Origin: Lamellibrachia satsuma
Taxonomy: Eukaryota > Annelida > Polychaeta > Sabellida > Siboglinidae
Reading direction: 5' to 3'
Assembly: GCA_033239005.1 (NCBI GenBank)
Contig: BSQZ01000012.1
Span: forward strand, 62,001-126,000
DNA length: 64,000 bases
Each line of letters starts with the position of its first letter. Within the stretch, counting starts at the first letter, position 1. The position numbers were made by a program, and so were the translations under genes. The notes under the pieces are model-generated. The model was not told the origin of the DNA and did no database searches. It saw only the letters and a program-made list of their open reading frames with translations. Of the stretch, positions 40,747 through 52,249 are shown piece after piece.

Positions 40747-41645
40747 AAATGTTCACCTAAACGATTAAAGGGAACCCAAAGTATTTTAACATATGATTAA
40801 AATTAAGGGATTTTATCAAAAACAAGTTAAAGGATCATTTGAAAAGGTCTCAATAAGGATCGTTTAATAATAAACTAGGTGACTATCTCAAAACATTATA
40901 GTGTCACTTTATCAATTCAAGTGGTCGTCTCGAAAAAAAGTTAAATAAATTAAGGGGTCATCTCATAAAATTAATGGGTCTTCTCAAAATAAGTTAAAGG
41001 ATCGTCACAAAATATGTAAGAAGTAACTAGCTGATCGTCTCAACAAATTAAGGGATCATCTAAAAAAGTAAGTGCCTTCTCAAAAAAGATTTTTCTTAAC
41101 TATATGAAGTGACTGCTTCATTTCATAACGATCTGCTAGATACGTCTTTTAATGATGCCTGCTTTTTTAATGATCCTTTAATTAGTTTGGGAAGACCCCA
41201 TTATTTTATGAAATTATCCCTTAATCTATTGAGACGATCAGCTGGTTCATTTATATTGACTAGTTATGCTTTGTAATATGATCCCTAAACTTGTTGGAGA
41301 AGACACTTAATTTTTGAGATGATCCCTTAATTTGTTGAGACTATCAACCTGTTAACTTGTTAAATACTTCTTACATATTTTGTGACGATCCTTTAACTTT
41401 TTTTGAGAAGACCCATTCATTTTATGAGATGACCCCTTAATTTATTTAACTTTTTTCGAGACGACCACTTGACATGATGAGATGACCCCATAATGTTTTG
41501 AGATGATCAGCTAGTTAATCATTAAATGACCCTTAATGAGACCTTTTTAAATCATCCTTTAACTTGTTATTGATAAAATCCCTTAATTTTAGTCATATTT
41601 TAAAATACTTTGGGTGCCCTTTAATCGTTTAGATGAACATTTTAT
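40747..41645. mobile_element. Fold-back (long inverted repeat) element
   Basis: About 330 bp on the left (40747-41080) are the imperfect reverse complement of about 350 bp on the right (41290-41645). Examples are AAACGATTAAAGGG against CCCTTTAATCGTTT, and GTTAAAGGATCGTCACAAAATATG against CATATTTTGTGACGATCC with its tail. The centre is about 200 bp. There is no coding capacity. The structure fits a fold-back MITE. Related short GACCCC-TTAAT motifs continue to about 41900. Confidence 0.85.
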
Positions 41646-42104
41646 TTGAATTAAATTACCCTTAACTTACATTTTTAGATAACCCCTTAATTGGTACAGC
41701 TATTTGATTTTATTATTTTTGCGGTTAAACTTAAGTTTCTACTATAATATCACATTGCATTTTGAGATTTCCCCTAACTTGTTTGACATGACCCCTTCAT
41801 TTGATCAAATGATGATCAGTTATTAAGCATTTTTAATGATCCCTTAAATAATTGTTTGATATGATCCTTTAATTGTGTGTGGATTGCCTCTCTCATGTGG
41901 CGAGGTGACCCTTTCTAATGACCCCCCTTCTTCCTCACCACTCTGTCTGACTCGGTCCGATTGTTTGCCAATATGTATTTGCTGACGTGCGTTACCTGGG
42001 AGATCATGTGAACGGCATTCCATATGTCCTCCCAGAAAACAAGCGGCTCACTCGTTCTAAGATTCCTATGTTAATCATACGTGTGTGAACGTCGAGTGGG
42101 TGTC

Positions 42105-42520
42105 AGCATGGCTAACCATTATAACGGGGAACATGAGGATGATGATGACGATGATGAGGAGGATGATGAGGCTGAAGGTGTCATTGTCTTCGTCCTCATA
42201 ATCGTAATAATGATCACCCTCATTGTCATCATCTTCATCATCATCATCATCATCACTAAGACCGCTTAATTGTCTTCATCTTCTTCCTCATCATCATCAT
42301 AACCATTTATCACACTCATCATCACCATCGTTATCATCATCATAATCGTTAGTATCATCATCATCATCATAATCATCATCATCATCACTAAGACCGCTTA
42401 ATTGTCTTCATCTTCTTCCTCATCATCATCATAATCGTTTATTACCCTCATCATCACCTTCTACATCATCAGTATTAACATAATCATCATCACCATCATA
42501 ATGATAATCATCATCATTTT
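42105..42520. repeat. (ATC/GAT)n microsatellite complex
   Basis: Runs of GAT and CATCAT units include a duplicated block (ACTAAGACCGCTTAATTGTC occurs at 42255 and 42390). Asp/Glu- and Ile/Val-rich frames here are artefacts. Confidence 0.95.
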
Positions 42521-42523
42521 TAT

Positions 42524-42655
42524 TAAATTACTGGTCGATTTATTGCATTACCGGTCGATTATTACATTACCGGTCGATGTATTACAATACCGGTCGATTA
42601 TTACATAACCGGTCAATTTATTACATTACTGGTCGATTATTACATTACTGGCTGT
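42524..42655 (+). repeat. Roughly 20-bp repeat, six to seven copies
   Basis: Repeats of TTACCGGTCGATTATTACA, with the spacing alternating between two forms. Confidence 0.88.
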
Positions 42656-43800
42656 AACAATCGAGTCTGGTTACCACTGAAAATAGATTTGTAGCGATGC
42701 GCAGCGAAGTAATGCTGCAAAAAGCAATGTTTTATGTTGTACTACCCAGATAAAAGTGGGTAAAAGTTACTATGCAAAAGTAATTTATAGTTCATAATGT
42801 TTCATGAATCACTCACAAAGTCAAAATGAATGGGTAAAAAATCTCGTCAATGTTACCAACGTGAATATGCTTAAAAACAAAATTGACTGTTAAGACGACA
42901 ATGTCATGAGACGGCCTGCAGAATGCATAACGAATTCAGTGCAACATCGTATGTGGGCTGTTGTGGTTTAGCCGTAGATGGATGATTCCTCGGTTAGACG
43001 AATGTAGGGCATAGTAAATTTGGATGTAGGAAGTTTTAAAAAATTCATATCATCTGACATAAGTACATTTGAGCAAGGACATTGGCAGGTTTGCTGGTAG
43101 AATCTGTTGACAGTGTAACTGGATTTTTAGATTATTTTAATAGCCGGAAGGATTTTTGGCAACGAGTGCGTAGTAATTCATGCAGAAATTGGTAAACATT
43201 GACGGGTATAGCACGTTCAGCCATTTTAAAAGGGCTAGAAATATGTGATTTTGACTAAGCTCGACCAACATGTCAGTGAAATGATGACAATGGCAGGTAA
43301 GAAGTTTCAGAATTTTTGATGGTCCCGTTTTCTTATAATCATGCAAAGCGTTAGCATGGTCAACAACAGGAAACAGTGGGATGATCCCTAGAGCGTTCGT
43401 TTTACGTTTGGAGGGTCCCGGGTTCAATCCGCGGTATGTCCGATGTACAGTTTTCTCGTTTAATGTTATTATTATTATTATTATTGTTTAATCAATTATA
43501 TTTAGTGCAATATTCGTGTTTGTTTAATGTTGCTGATTGGCAATGTGTGGTACTAAATAAACTACTAATTATTTATAAGTATGGTTTAGTTGCAACTAAA
43601 CTAAACAGGATCTGACGTCAAACAGCAAGTAGGATGTGCAGCTAGAAACTATTTATCAACAAATTTAAATAGTTTTTGCAATGGATACTGTTGTATATTA
43701 ACAGATCTTTATTTTCAAACGCATGTATTACTACTCAGGTAGTTTGCCACTGAACATGTATCACTACACATGTAGTCCACGACATAGACATGCATATTTA
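42656..43800. other. No gene recognised
   Basis: Near 42850 a short piece resembles the LINE tail (AATATGCTTAAAAACAAA). Near 43380-43445 a tRNA-like B box (GGGTTCAATCC) suggests a SINE scrap. Confidence 0.35.
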
Positions 43801-43809
43801 ACATTTCCC

Positions 43810-45165
43810 TCCCGGAATAATTATGAAGAAGTCCTCAGTGCATTCACTATAGCTTCACTGGTCGTACTGTTTTGAATGACAACTTCTGGCCATTTGAAAT
43901 AGGAGTCTACAACAATGAGAAGCATTTTCCCCTCCACAGAACCTGCATAGTCGATGTGTACGCGTTCACCTGGTCGTCGTGAAGAAGGTATCCATGGATG
44001 TACCGGTGCATTAGTAGGATTTCTCTGTACCAACTGACACGATTCACAAGCTTTCGTGCATGATTCAATATCTGCATCCATACCCGGCCACCAGACATAT
44101 GAACGTGCGACACCCTTCAACACCAAGTCTACATTATGCGAGTTATAATGCACATTCACCTTAACCATGCCTTTACATGGCACTGATTCGCCTGTGAAAC
44201 TGCGTAACACCTTGTTACTAGGCTGAAATTGACAGTTTGCAAACTTTGACTGATACACATCAACAGGGATCATCGAAATAGCAGACCCTGTGTCAAGCTC
44301 CATTGGCAATACAACGCTATTTACAGAAGGACGCATAATGATAGCAGATTTGTCGACATTCAACTCACAATTGGTTTGACAATGAACATCTAGTACATCG
44401 TACTCAGCTCGATTTGAAAAAGTCATCAACTGTCACCGTATACACCGGTCGCTGTCGCTCACGCTCAGCCGGCTCAGTGTTTTTGTGTCTCTCACGTTTG
44501 CCTTGCATTACACACATTTTGGCAAAGAGGTTCTCTCGTCCACAAGTGTGGCATTTCTTGCCAAAGGTTGGACATTGTTTCCGATCAATGGCGTGTTCTC
44601 GGCCACAGAACTTGCACTTGGCCTGGCCTGGGACAATTCGTCGAACTTCCGTGCTGCCCTGCCGCGGCGAAACCCTTTTGTCGGCCTTGACCTTCATCAC
44701 CTTGTTTACAGTCGCCGAATCGTGCGTCCGCAGCTGTCCTCGGAACAGGCTCATGTTCTGACGCGCTGCCTCGTGGGCAGTGGCAATTTGACTCGCTGTC
44801 TGCAATGTCAGCGTTTCCTCGCGAAATAGTTTTTCTCGCAGACTGTCATCGTGACATCCATACACCAGTTGATCGCGCAAATTGTTCTCCTTTACGTTGC
44901 CGAAATTGCACGTCTTCGCCAAATTGCACAGTCGCACCATATACGACGCACTCGTTTCGTCGTACAACTGCTTGCACGAGCGGAATTTGTACCGATCACT
45001 CAATTCTCTCGTTCTCGGGGCGAAGTAGTTGTCAAAGCGCTCGAGAACTACTTTCACCCTCGGTTCGCCTTCGATGTCATAATCGAACGAATTGAATATC
45101 GTCAGTAGAGGAGAGTTGCCGGGATTGGACCAGTTCCTCGTTCGGACCAGTGCTGTATATTCCAT
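43810..45165 (-). mobile_element. Gypsy-like element, gag-protease joined to integrase by deletion
   Basis: On the minus strand the gag frame (45165-44404) has the conserved YETSASYMVRLCNLA region and CCHC-like knuckles (CKFCGREHAI, CHTCGRENLF). A one-base shift near 44430 leads to the protease (44429 on) with PMELDTGSAISMI. At VDLVLKGVARSYVWWPG (about 44110) the protein passes straight from protease to the integrase zinc-binding region. RT and RNase H are therefore missing. The integrase then shows HIDYAGSVEGKMLLIVVDSYFKWPE before it ends. No LTRs are visible. Confidence 0.8.
44404..45165 (-). pseudogene. Gypsy gag remnant
   Basis: A 253-codon frame on minus. The capsid-like part (RVKVVLERFDNYFAPR, YDETSASYMVRL) is followed by two zinc knuckles. 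The frame start is an in-frame Met near the left end of the retained gag. The N-terminal part of gag is absent, so the element is truncated at the 5' side. Confidence 0.7.
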
Positions 45166-45584
45166 GTTACTGTATACCGTGGCAACCTCTATCGATTATG
45201 TCATTCATTAGTGGCATATCGGATGACACGGTAACTTTAAACGAAATAGCAGTACTTTTTAAATATTTATCACAGAAAGTAGGTTTTCTATGTCACCGAC
45301 ATAATAATCAGGCCGTGATCAGTTATCAGTACAGCACCCTTTGTCATACTTACAGGTGAAAATGTGTATACATCAAGAGTATAGAAGCCCAATGTATGTG
45401 GCGATAATAAAAAAATTTAAGTGGATATCGTCTGCTTGCAACGCAATATTTTTAACAAGTGAAATTCCACGATTGGACCACTGCAGTTGCCACAATTGGA
45501 CCAGTGAGTATGCCATCATTAGATGTGTGTAATTATTCTAACACAGTTTATTGATTACCAGAAAGTATTATTACACAAGGGAGC

Positions 45585-45736
45585 TGTTATGGTGTGTATC
45601 AGTTAACAGAGACAAGACAGTACTCCAATATAAAATAGCCATTGCTTTATTTACGAGCACGCGACACACTACATCAGGTGACAGACTTCAGCCCAGGCGT
45701 GTGCAAATGATCTGCTCGATCACAACTAAATTATCA
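45585..45736 (-). repeat. 3' LTR of Gypsy element
   Basis: This matches 49700-49853 in the same orientation with a few substitutions. Preceded on the left by the GGAGC target duplication (45580-45584). Confidence 0.9.
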
Positions 45737-45989
45737 AACTTCCTCCCCACTAAGGAAACAATATATTCAAAGTTCACAGCTGACAAAACAATCCATTAAC
45801 TTTCAAAGTAATGTCCACATGTTCTTATGAAGAGTTCTTGGGGAATATACTGCTTACTATATAATCGACTAACCTACTTATTATTATCTAAACACTACGG
45901 AATTGGAGTGTAGACTGCCTCCAAATTCCCTGTGAGACCATAGCCGTTATTCTTATTGGCCATCGATGATTGATCTCATTGCTAAATCA

Positions 45990-47215
45990 CTACACTACAT
46001 AGTCGGCTTGCCAAGCTGGTGCTAAGCGACGTCTGCCAGATTTTCTAGCGGGTGTAGTAGCGCCCAGCGTGTCAGTGCTGTGTGGCGACAGTCCCGATAC
46101 TGCTTTCTCACTAGTGCCTGTCACGTCATCATCATTCTCAATCGTACTCGGTTCTGGTGACATGCTTGGCAACACAGTCGCAGCATGTGCATTTGATGTC
46201 GCTGTAGGAACATCCAGCTCGATGCTCGGTAGCACTGAAATCGGTGCTTTGTAGTGTTCCTGTACTGCAGTCTCAGCATCTACCTGATTGCTACGAGTCG
46301 TAGAGACAACCGAACGGGTGTTCGCATGACGCGCACGAACATGATCGACGTGTCTCCGACACTCGCTGCCGTCCCCCAGGACCACTGTGTACGGCACCGG
46401 ACCTGTGACGTAACCAACTGTTCCAACCAACCACTTGAGCCCTGGGCCGAAATTCTTGATATCGACACTATCTCCAGCCTCAAAGTGTCGTTCTTGTGCC
46501 CTGCGGTCATTCGTCTCTTTCACCAGCTTCTGTTTCTTGTGAATCTTCCCGTGCAGACTCGGGTGTAGGAGGCCCAAACGAGATCTCATCTTCCGATTGT
46601 TGAGAATTTCCATTGGCGACTTGCCAGTTGTTGACTGCGGAATTATACGATAGTCTAACAAAAATCTCTGCAATTTGACTTTCATGTTGTCTCCCGCTGT
46701 TTTGATGATGCCAGATTTTACGGTCTGTACTGCCGTTCACCAAGACCATTGGATGCTGGATGGTACGGAGCTGAGGTTACATGGACGATTCCATTTTTCC
46801 TCATGAAAGTCTCAAACTCTTCGCTGATGAAATTCGCTGCGTTGTCCGAAACAAGTACTTCCGGCAGTCCGTGTTGCGCGAAGATCTCCCTCAGTTTATT
46901 CACTGTTGCCGTCGATGTTGTCGAACTCATGATGTGAGTCCCGATCCATTTGGAAGTTGCGTCAACTGCTACCAACAAAATCTTACCGAGAAACGGTCCA
47001 GCATAGTCAATATGGATGCGAGTCCACGGTTTTTCTGGCCACTCCCAAGGATGCAGTGGAGCAGCGAGTGGTGACTTGTTATGCAGCTGACATGTGTCAC
47101 GCCTCTGAACCATCTTCTCCAGGTCTTTGTCCATTCCAGGCTACCAGACATAACTGCGTGCAAGGCCTTTCATTCTGTTGATTCCTGGATGTGCTAGGTG
47201 CAATTCTTGCGTCAT
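45990..47215 (-). pseudogene. Gypsy integrase
   Basis: Read on minus from about 47215: zinc-binding end (CQLHNKSPL), catalytic core with HIDYAGPFLGK (first Asp), VSDNAANFISEEFE (second Asp), and HPASNGLGERQ (Glu). Another frame then has FLLDYRIIPQSTTGKSP, an SH3-like DSVDIKNFGPGLKWL segment and a C-terminal tail ending LAPAWQADYVV. A stop near 47150 and frameshifts near 46700 break it. Confidence 0.85.
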
Positions 47216-47801
47216 CTTCTCCAGCTGGCCAAGCGCGCATTAGGTATTCACGGACGTGAGCTAGTGTTGGATCGCGACCAGTGTATCGACTGATCTGCTC
47301 CGCACTCACTGGTGAGCAGTCCAGTTCCTCTATCAACAAAACGTGTTCTTCTGGCTCGCTTTTCACGGTAACTGGCAGCGGCAGTCTACTGAGACAATCA
47401 GCATTGTTGTGACTTTTGCCAGCTTTGTAATGAATGTTGTATTCATATTCACGCAGCGTGACAGCCCACCGTTGTATGCGTGGTGACGCCGTAATTGGAA
47501 CTTGCTTCAGTTCACCGAAAAACGACACCAACGGCTTGTGATCCGTAATGATTTCAAACGACCGACCATACAGATGCTTGTGAAACTTCTTCAGTGCAAA
47601 CATCACTGCTGCTCCCTCCTGATCGAGTTGTGAGTAGTTCTTTTCCGCAGCGTTCACGGTTCTGGATGCAAATCCCACAGGTCGTTCAGTACCATCTTCC
47701 ATGACGTGCGAGAGCACCACACCGAGCCCATAATTCGAGGCATCGCACTGCAGCAGTATTCGCTTACTCGGGTCATACTGTGCTAACACTTTGGCCGACA
47801 A
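47097..47801 (-). pseudogene. Gypsy RNase H
   Basis: Continues in the same frame as RT after a TAA at 47808-47810. Motifs are LLQCDASNYGLGVVL (first Asp), KNYSQLDQEGAAVMFALKKF (Glu) and ITDHKPL (Asp), then the connection to integrase. Confidence 0.85.
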
Positions 47802-47807
47802 GAGGAG

Positions 47808-48881
47808 TTATTTCGCTGTTTTGAAACTCCGCTGCTGTCGCGAACCCCAGAACCACTTCTGACCCTTGCACAGCAACTTGTGCAATGGTGCTAGCACAGT
47901 CGATAAGTTGGCTAGAAATCTACCGTAGTAATTCAGTAGACCTAAGAATGCCTGGAATTCTAGCACATTCTCCGGGGCCCTCGCTTTCTGGATGGCCTCA
48001 ACCTTGTCTTCTATTGGATGCAATCCATGTTGGTCAATCTTGTGACCCAAGTACACGACTTCGTCTGCGAGGAATGTGCACTTTTCTCTCTTGCGCCGCA
48101 ATCCTGCTTCTTCTAGTCTACACAAGACCAGATCCAGCGTTTCTAGGTGTTTAGCCTTCGTCGCACCCGTCCGGACGATGTCGTCCAAGTATACGGCAAC
48201 ACCTGGTATATCCTGTAAAATAATTTCCATAGTGCGCTGGAAAATAGCGGGTGTCGAACTAATCCCATATGGTCGACGATTGTAAAGGAAACGTCCTCTG
48301 TGGGTGTTCACTGTGGCATACTCCTTCGATTTGTTATCCAGTGGAAGTTGAGAGTATGCGTGGCTCAAGTCCAGCTTACTGAACTGCTTTCCACCCATCA
48401 ATTTCTCGAAAACGTCATCCAGGGTTGGAATGGGGTACTGTTCGAGATATGATACTCTATGCACAGTCAACTTGTAGTCACCGCACACCCGTACCTTGCC
48501 ATCCGCTTTGAGAACTGGAACTATCGGAGTTGCCCAATCGGAGTACCTCACTGGTTCCATCACGTTTGTCTGCACCAACCGGTCCAACTCATGCTCCTCT
48601 TTTTTTCTCATGGCGTAGGGAACCGGTCTTGCCTTAAAGAACTTGGGTGGTTTTCCCTCATCCACGTGAATCTTTGCGGCAAACCGTTTTAGTGTGCAAA
48701 ATTCTTCCCTGAAGACTTGTGTGTGTTTCTGCAGAACTCCTGCCACATATATGTTCATGCAGCATACTTTATGCCAATTGAGTTTAATGCGTTCCAACCA
48801 CTGTATACCAAATAGTGCTGCTTTGTCTTTCCCTCTCTTTACTATCAACGGTAGATTTCTCACTTGTTGGTCTTCATTCAT
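47808..48881 (-). pseudogene. Gypsy reverse transcriptase
   Basis: 357 codons on minus. The C-terminal end of protease (ALFGIQWLERIKLNW) leads into RT with VMEPVRYSDWATPIVPV, KLDLSHAYSQL (first Asp) and the catalytic VYLDDI box. The thumb follows (FLGLLNYYGRF). It is open until the TAA at 47808, so it is the best-preserved part of the element. Confidence 0.88.
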
Positions 48882-48932
48882 GGTTCTCGTACGTCTTCAG
48901 GACAATACCAGCTGGTTTCAGTGGCAAATGAC

Positions 48933-49775
48933 TCAAGTGATTGCGATACAAGTTCTCCGGAATCTCACTCGATTTACACTTGCGCGGGATACAGTGCCGC
49001 CTGTGGCGCCCCCTGGCGAATGAAACCGCCTAGCATTTTCTTTCACCATTGTCATGTTCACGGCTACTTCCACAGCCTTCTCAAATGTCAAGCCTGTCGT
49101 GTTACTTAATTTCTCTTGAACGCTTGCATACTTCTGATTCAACCCTGTTACAAACCTGTCCCTCAACCATCTGTTCAAATCTGGGAAATTTGCATGAACA
49201 GTGAGTTTCTGTATAGCCGAGCTATAGTCCGTTACACTCTCGTCTTCAGCTTGGACTCCTGTCCAAAACTTAAACGACTCTGCCATCTCATTTGGGACTG
49301 GCTCATAGTGGTCTTTCATTTTTTTCAAATGTTCTGCGAGTGTTTTATCTGCAGGTTTGTCCGGGCTGAATAAGTCTGAGAGAACTTGGAAAATTTCTTT
49401 TCCTACCTCACTCAGAAATATGGCTTTGCGCCTTTCTTCGTTTTCGTCATTTGCCGATATGTTATTAGCGACCAAGTACAGTTTAAGCCGTTATTCGTAA
49501 GAAGTCACAGTCTCTGTTTTCGGGTCAAACTTCCCCAAAGTGCCGACGAGGCCTGCCATCTTGTTTTCGCGCGAAGTCGATTTACTTTCGAACACCAAAT
49601 CGTCTGCGGTCACTCTCAACGTAACGTTTTTCACTTTCTTAAGCGCCTCAAATTTGTGTTGACTATCTTCAAACATCGTTTCAATCCTCGTCGCCAGAAT
49701 GTTATGGTGTGTATCAGTTAACAGAGACAAGACAGTATTCCAATATAAAACATTCGTTGCTTTATTTACGAGCAC
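48933..49775 (-). pseudogene. Gypsy gag
   Basis: The start is probably the Met of MAGLVGTLGKF (near 49562 on minus). An in-frame TAA near 49495 separates this from LYLVANNISANDENEERRKA. The capsid part has FKFWTGVQAEDESVTDY and RFVTGLNQKYASVQEKL. Zinc knuckles and the front half of protease are missing between about 48960 and 48890, a small internal deletion. Confidence 0.75.
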
Positions 49776-49853
49776 GCGACACGCTACATCCGGTGACAGA
49801 CTTCAGCCCAGGCGTGTGCAAATGATCTGCTCGATCACAACTAAATTATCACA
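49700..49853 (-). repeat. 5' LTR of Gypsy element
   Basis: Begins TGTTATGG and ends ATCACA on +. Followed by GGAGC (49854-49858). Confidence 0.9.
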
Positions 49854-50066
49854 GGAGCGATTATAATAATGCAAATAAAAGAAGTTGCTAATCGAGGGTT
49901 GTCCAATCGAGGGAACTTGTAACACACTACATGAGGTGACAGACGTCAGCCCAGGCGTGTGCATATGATCTGCTCGATCACAACTAAATTATCACAGGAG
50001 CAATTATAATGATGCAAATAAAAGAAGTTGCTAATCGAGGGTTGTCCAATCGAGGGAACTTGTAAC
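49781..50066 (+). repeat. 143-bp tandem duplication spanning LTR end and flank
   Basis: The last 73 bp of the LTR plus 70 bp of the flank (49781-49923) are followed by a second copy (49924-50066). Both contain GACTTCAGCCCAGGCGTGTG or a close form and GTTGCTAATCGAGGGTTGTCC. The copy includes the GGAGC junction, so the duplication happened after insertion. Confidence 0.85.
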
Positions 50067-51725
50067 AGAACACATTTGGTCACAAGTAAATTTACATTGT
50101 TTCGGACTACCAAAGACTTTATTAGGGTTTACATAAATTTAGTGCCAATGGTCATATGTAAACGGAAGAGGATGAAAATAGAACTGACAAATGGTGAACC
50201 TCCGGGGGCAAAGGCTGGATGTCCAATGAGGGGTTTGTTACTTGGTTGTGACATTTCGTAGATTTTGTTAAACCAACGAAGGAGGAGACTGTTGTGTTTA
50301 TACTCGAAAGCCACGTGACCCACACAAAAAATGCAACTGATATTGCTCGGGAAGCTGGAGTGGCCATGGTCTCACGTCCGCCACACACGACTCATCGATT
50401 CCAGCTTTTGGGTGGGGCTTTTTGGACCGTTTGGGAAATACTACGACGATACATTGAGGATGTGGATGAGAGAACATGTAGGCAGACCGGTGACAACATG
50501 TAAGCAGACCAGTGACAACGTGTAGGCAGACCAGTGAAGATATGGCATGTCGCCAAAATTCTTAATGTGGCGTACAGAAAAGCGGCATCCGTTCAGAATG
50601 CTGATAGTGGCTTCGGGAAGGCAGGTCTGTGGTCATTGACCATAGACGTGTTCCAAGACTCCGACTTCGCTGCTGCTACAGTAACAAATGTAATCACGGA
50701 AGCTGCACAAGAGCACAACCCTATGCCACCTAGCTCTGACCCCAGCTGTTGCAGGTACAGCACTGACAGCTGTTGCCATGGTGACTGCACAAGAGCACAA
50801 CCATACGCCACCTATAACACCAGTTGTTGCAACTCCAGCACTGACAGCTGTTTCCATGGAAGCTGTACCAGAGTTATGACCACCGAAAAAAGAAACTAGC
50901 TAAACAAAACAAAGTCGCTATGCCTACTAGGCCTACACCCACCCAAGAGCCCAATACTTCTAAGGCCACTGCAACTCAATTGAGAGCTCACAACAATTCT
51001 GTTCCATCCAAACCTCGTCGACTGCAGCTCATCAAGGACATCGAAGGATGCAGAACTGGTCAATGGTGCACCATGTTGTATAATGGTAAAATCTACCCAG
51101 GCATAATGCGACGTGTCATGGGTGTGAAAGACGCTGTGGCGGTGCATGCATGTCAATTGTGGGACAAAACACGTTCCCATGGCCTCTGAAGGACACACAG
51201 CAGTATACGAAATGGAGTTAACACTATGAGGCATGTGCATAGATGTGTGATGGAATACTCTGTTGTGCTAGTGCATGCAGTTACGAGACAGAACATGTGG
51301 TGGGCTCTAAAGGTTGTCGATCATTTCCGCTAGCCTATTCCGGAGCCATATTGACAGAAGACTATGAACATTAGGCCCTGTTAACATTTTATTTGATTAC
51401 TGATTAATTTTATGTTCCTAATGAACACTATATTTTACTCATGTATTAATTCCAAGTTTGGTCTACATAATTTGTTTGTTTGTCCAGTCGAAGAAGACAT
51501 GTGACATTATGTAGAGTGGATAGAACAAAGATTATGCACACTGGTGTTTATTAGTATATTGCATTTGACTAATGATAAATTATATTATCACAATGAACAC
51601 TATGTTATTTATGTATCAATTCATAATTATGCTTAGTCCTATATATAATCATTTTAATTTTGGTCCAATCGAAGACATCGTGTGGTCCAATCGAGGAAAC
51701 CGTGGCCACGATTGGACCGTTTTGT
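50040..51725 (+). mobile_element. Tigger/pogo-like DNA transposon remnant
   Basis: The + strand carries a broken DDE_1 transposase. VVFILESHVTHTKNA (near 50295-50335) matches the second catalytic block, although its LDNH-type Asp reads LESH. VAMVSRPPHTTHRFQLL follows (near 50365). Another frame then has GLFGPFGKYY, and further on SGFGKAGLWSLTIDVFQDSDF (near 50605) and the tail RTGQWCTMLYNGKIYPGIM (near 51060). Near the right end GGTCCAATCGA and CGATTGGACC occur as inverted pairs (51663-51718). Similar CGATTGGACC sequences near 45473 suggest that the left end lies beyond the Gypsy insertion. Confidence 0.75.
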
Positions 51726-51810
51726 AATTGTTTTGAAATAATTTTCTTTTTTAATTCATCAATGATTTTCTGGTGACTAATACCTTGTTATTGAAAATAA
51801 AATATAAACT

Positions 51811-52110
51811 CTATGTTAATATATTGTTTACATCAATTACATTTGTTTTCGCGTCTATGTTCAAGTTTATATTGTTTTGCCAATCCCGGCAACTCTCCCC
51901 TAATTCTGCATCACCAAGCGTAATCACCAACGCAATCTTCTCAGCTTCACTCTTAGCTGTAGCTCCTGTAGCCAGCAAATACATATTAAATTGCTGCTTG
52001 AAAGTTTGCCAACCTTTCTTCGCGTTCGACCCAGCCAGGCAGAGTTTAAGCGCCATTAGCCCAGTGAATTATGCCATGCTTACGCGTATTCTTCGGCTGT
52101 TTCATTCACA
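51811..52110 (-). mobile_element. Gypsy gag N-terminal fragment, minus strand
   Basis: The minus frame from 52056 reads MALKLCLAGSNAKKGWQTF and VITLGDAELGE, typical of the start of Gypsy gag (LL-G-A). It is only 81 codons and is followed on + by pieces of another copy in the opposite orientation. Confidence 0.6.
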
Positions 52111-52249
52111 GCTCAACGTCAAGTTTCAGTAACTGTTTCACTCACAGTACATATGGGAAACATCTAGTTTCCACACATCGAGGAGTTAGCACCATCCCAT
52201 CCGTCTCGTCGCCAATTATCTGTTGTATATTCACATACACTACATATAA

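Larger units (their letters stand above)
45585..49853 (-). mobile_element. Gypsy LTR retrotransposon with 152-154 bp LTRs and GGAGC target duplication
   Basis: Direct repeats at 45585-45736 and 49700-49853 are nearly identical and run TGTTATGG to ATCA(CA), with the element on minus. GGAGC directly before 45585 and directly after 49853 forms a 5-bp target-site duplication. A purine-rich tract (on minus GTGGGGAGGAAG) adjoins the 3' LTR. TTCTGGCGACGAGG adjoins the 5' LTR, as in many Gypsy elements. Internally there are gag, an incomplete protease, RT, RNase H and integrase, with in-frame stops near 49485, at 47808-47810 and near 47150. The high similarity of the LTRs suggests recent insertion. 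Confidence 0.9.

Noticed and set aside
42081..42269. Acidic protein with a hydrophobic tail (Asp/Glu then Ile/Val run)
   Set aside because: It is fully explained by (GAT)n and (ATC)n tracts; no flanking coding sequence.
44414..45108. Plus-strand frames opposite the Gypsy gag
   Set aside because: They are shadows of the gag frame, which has zinc knuckles and capsid motifs on the minus strand.
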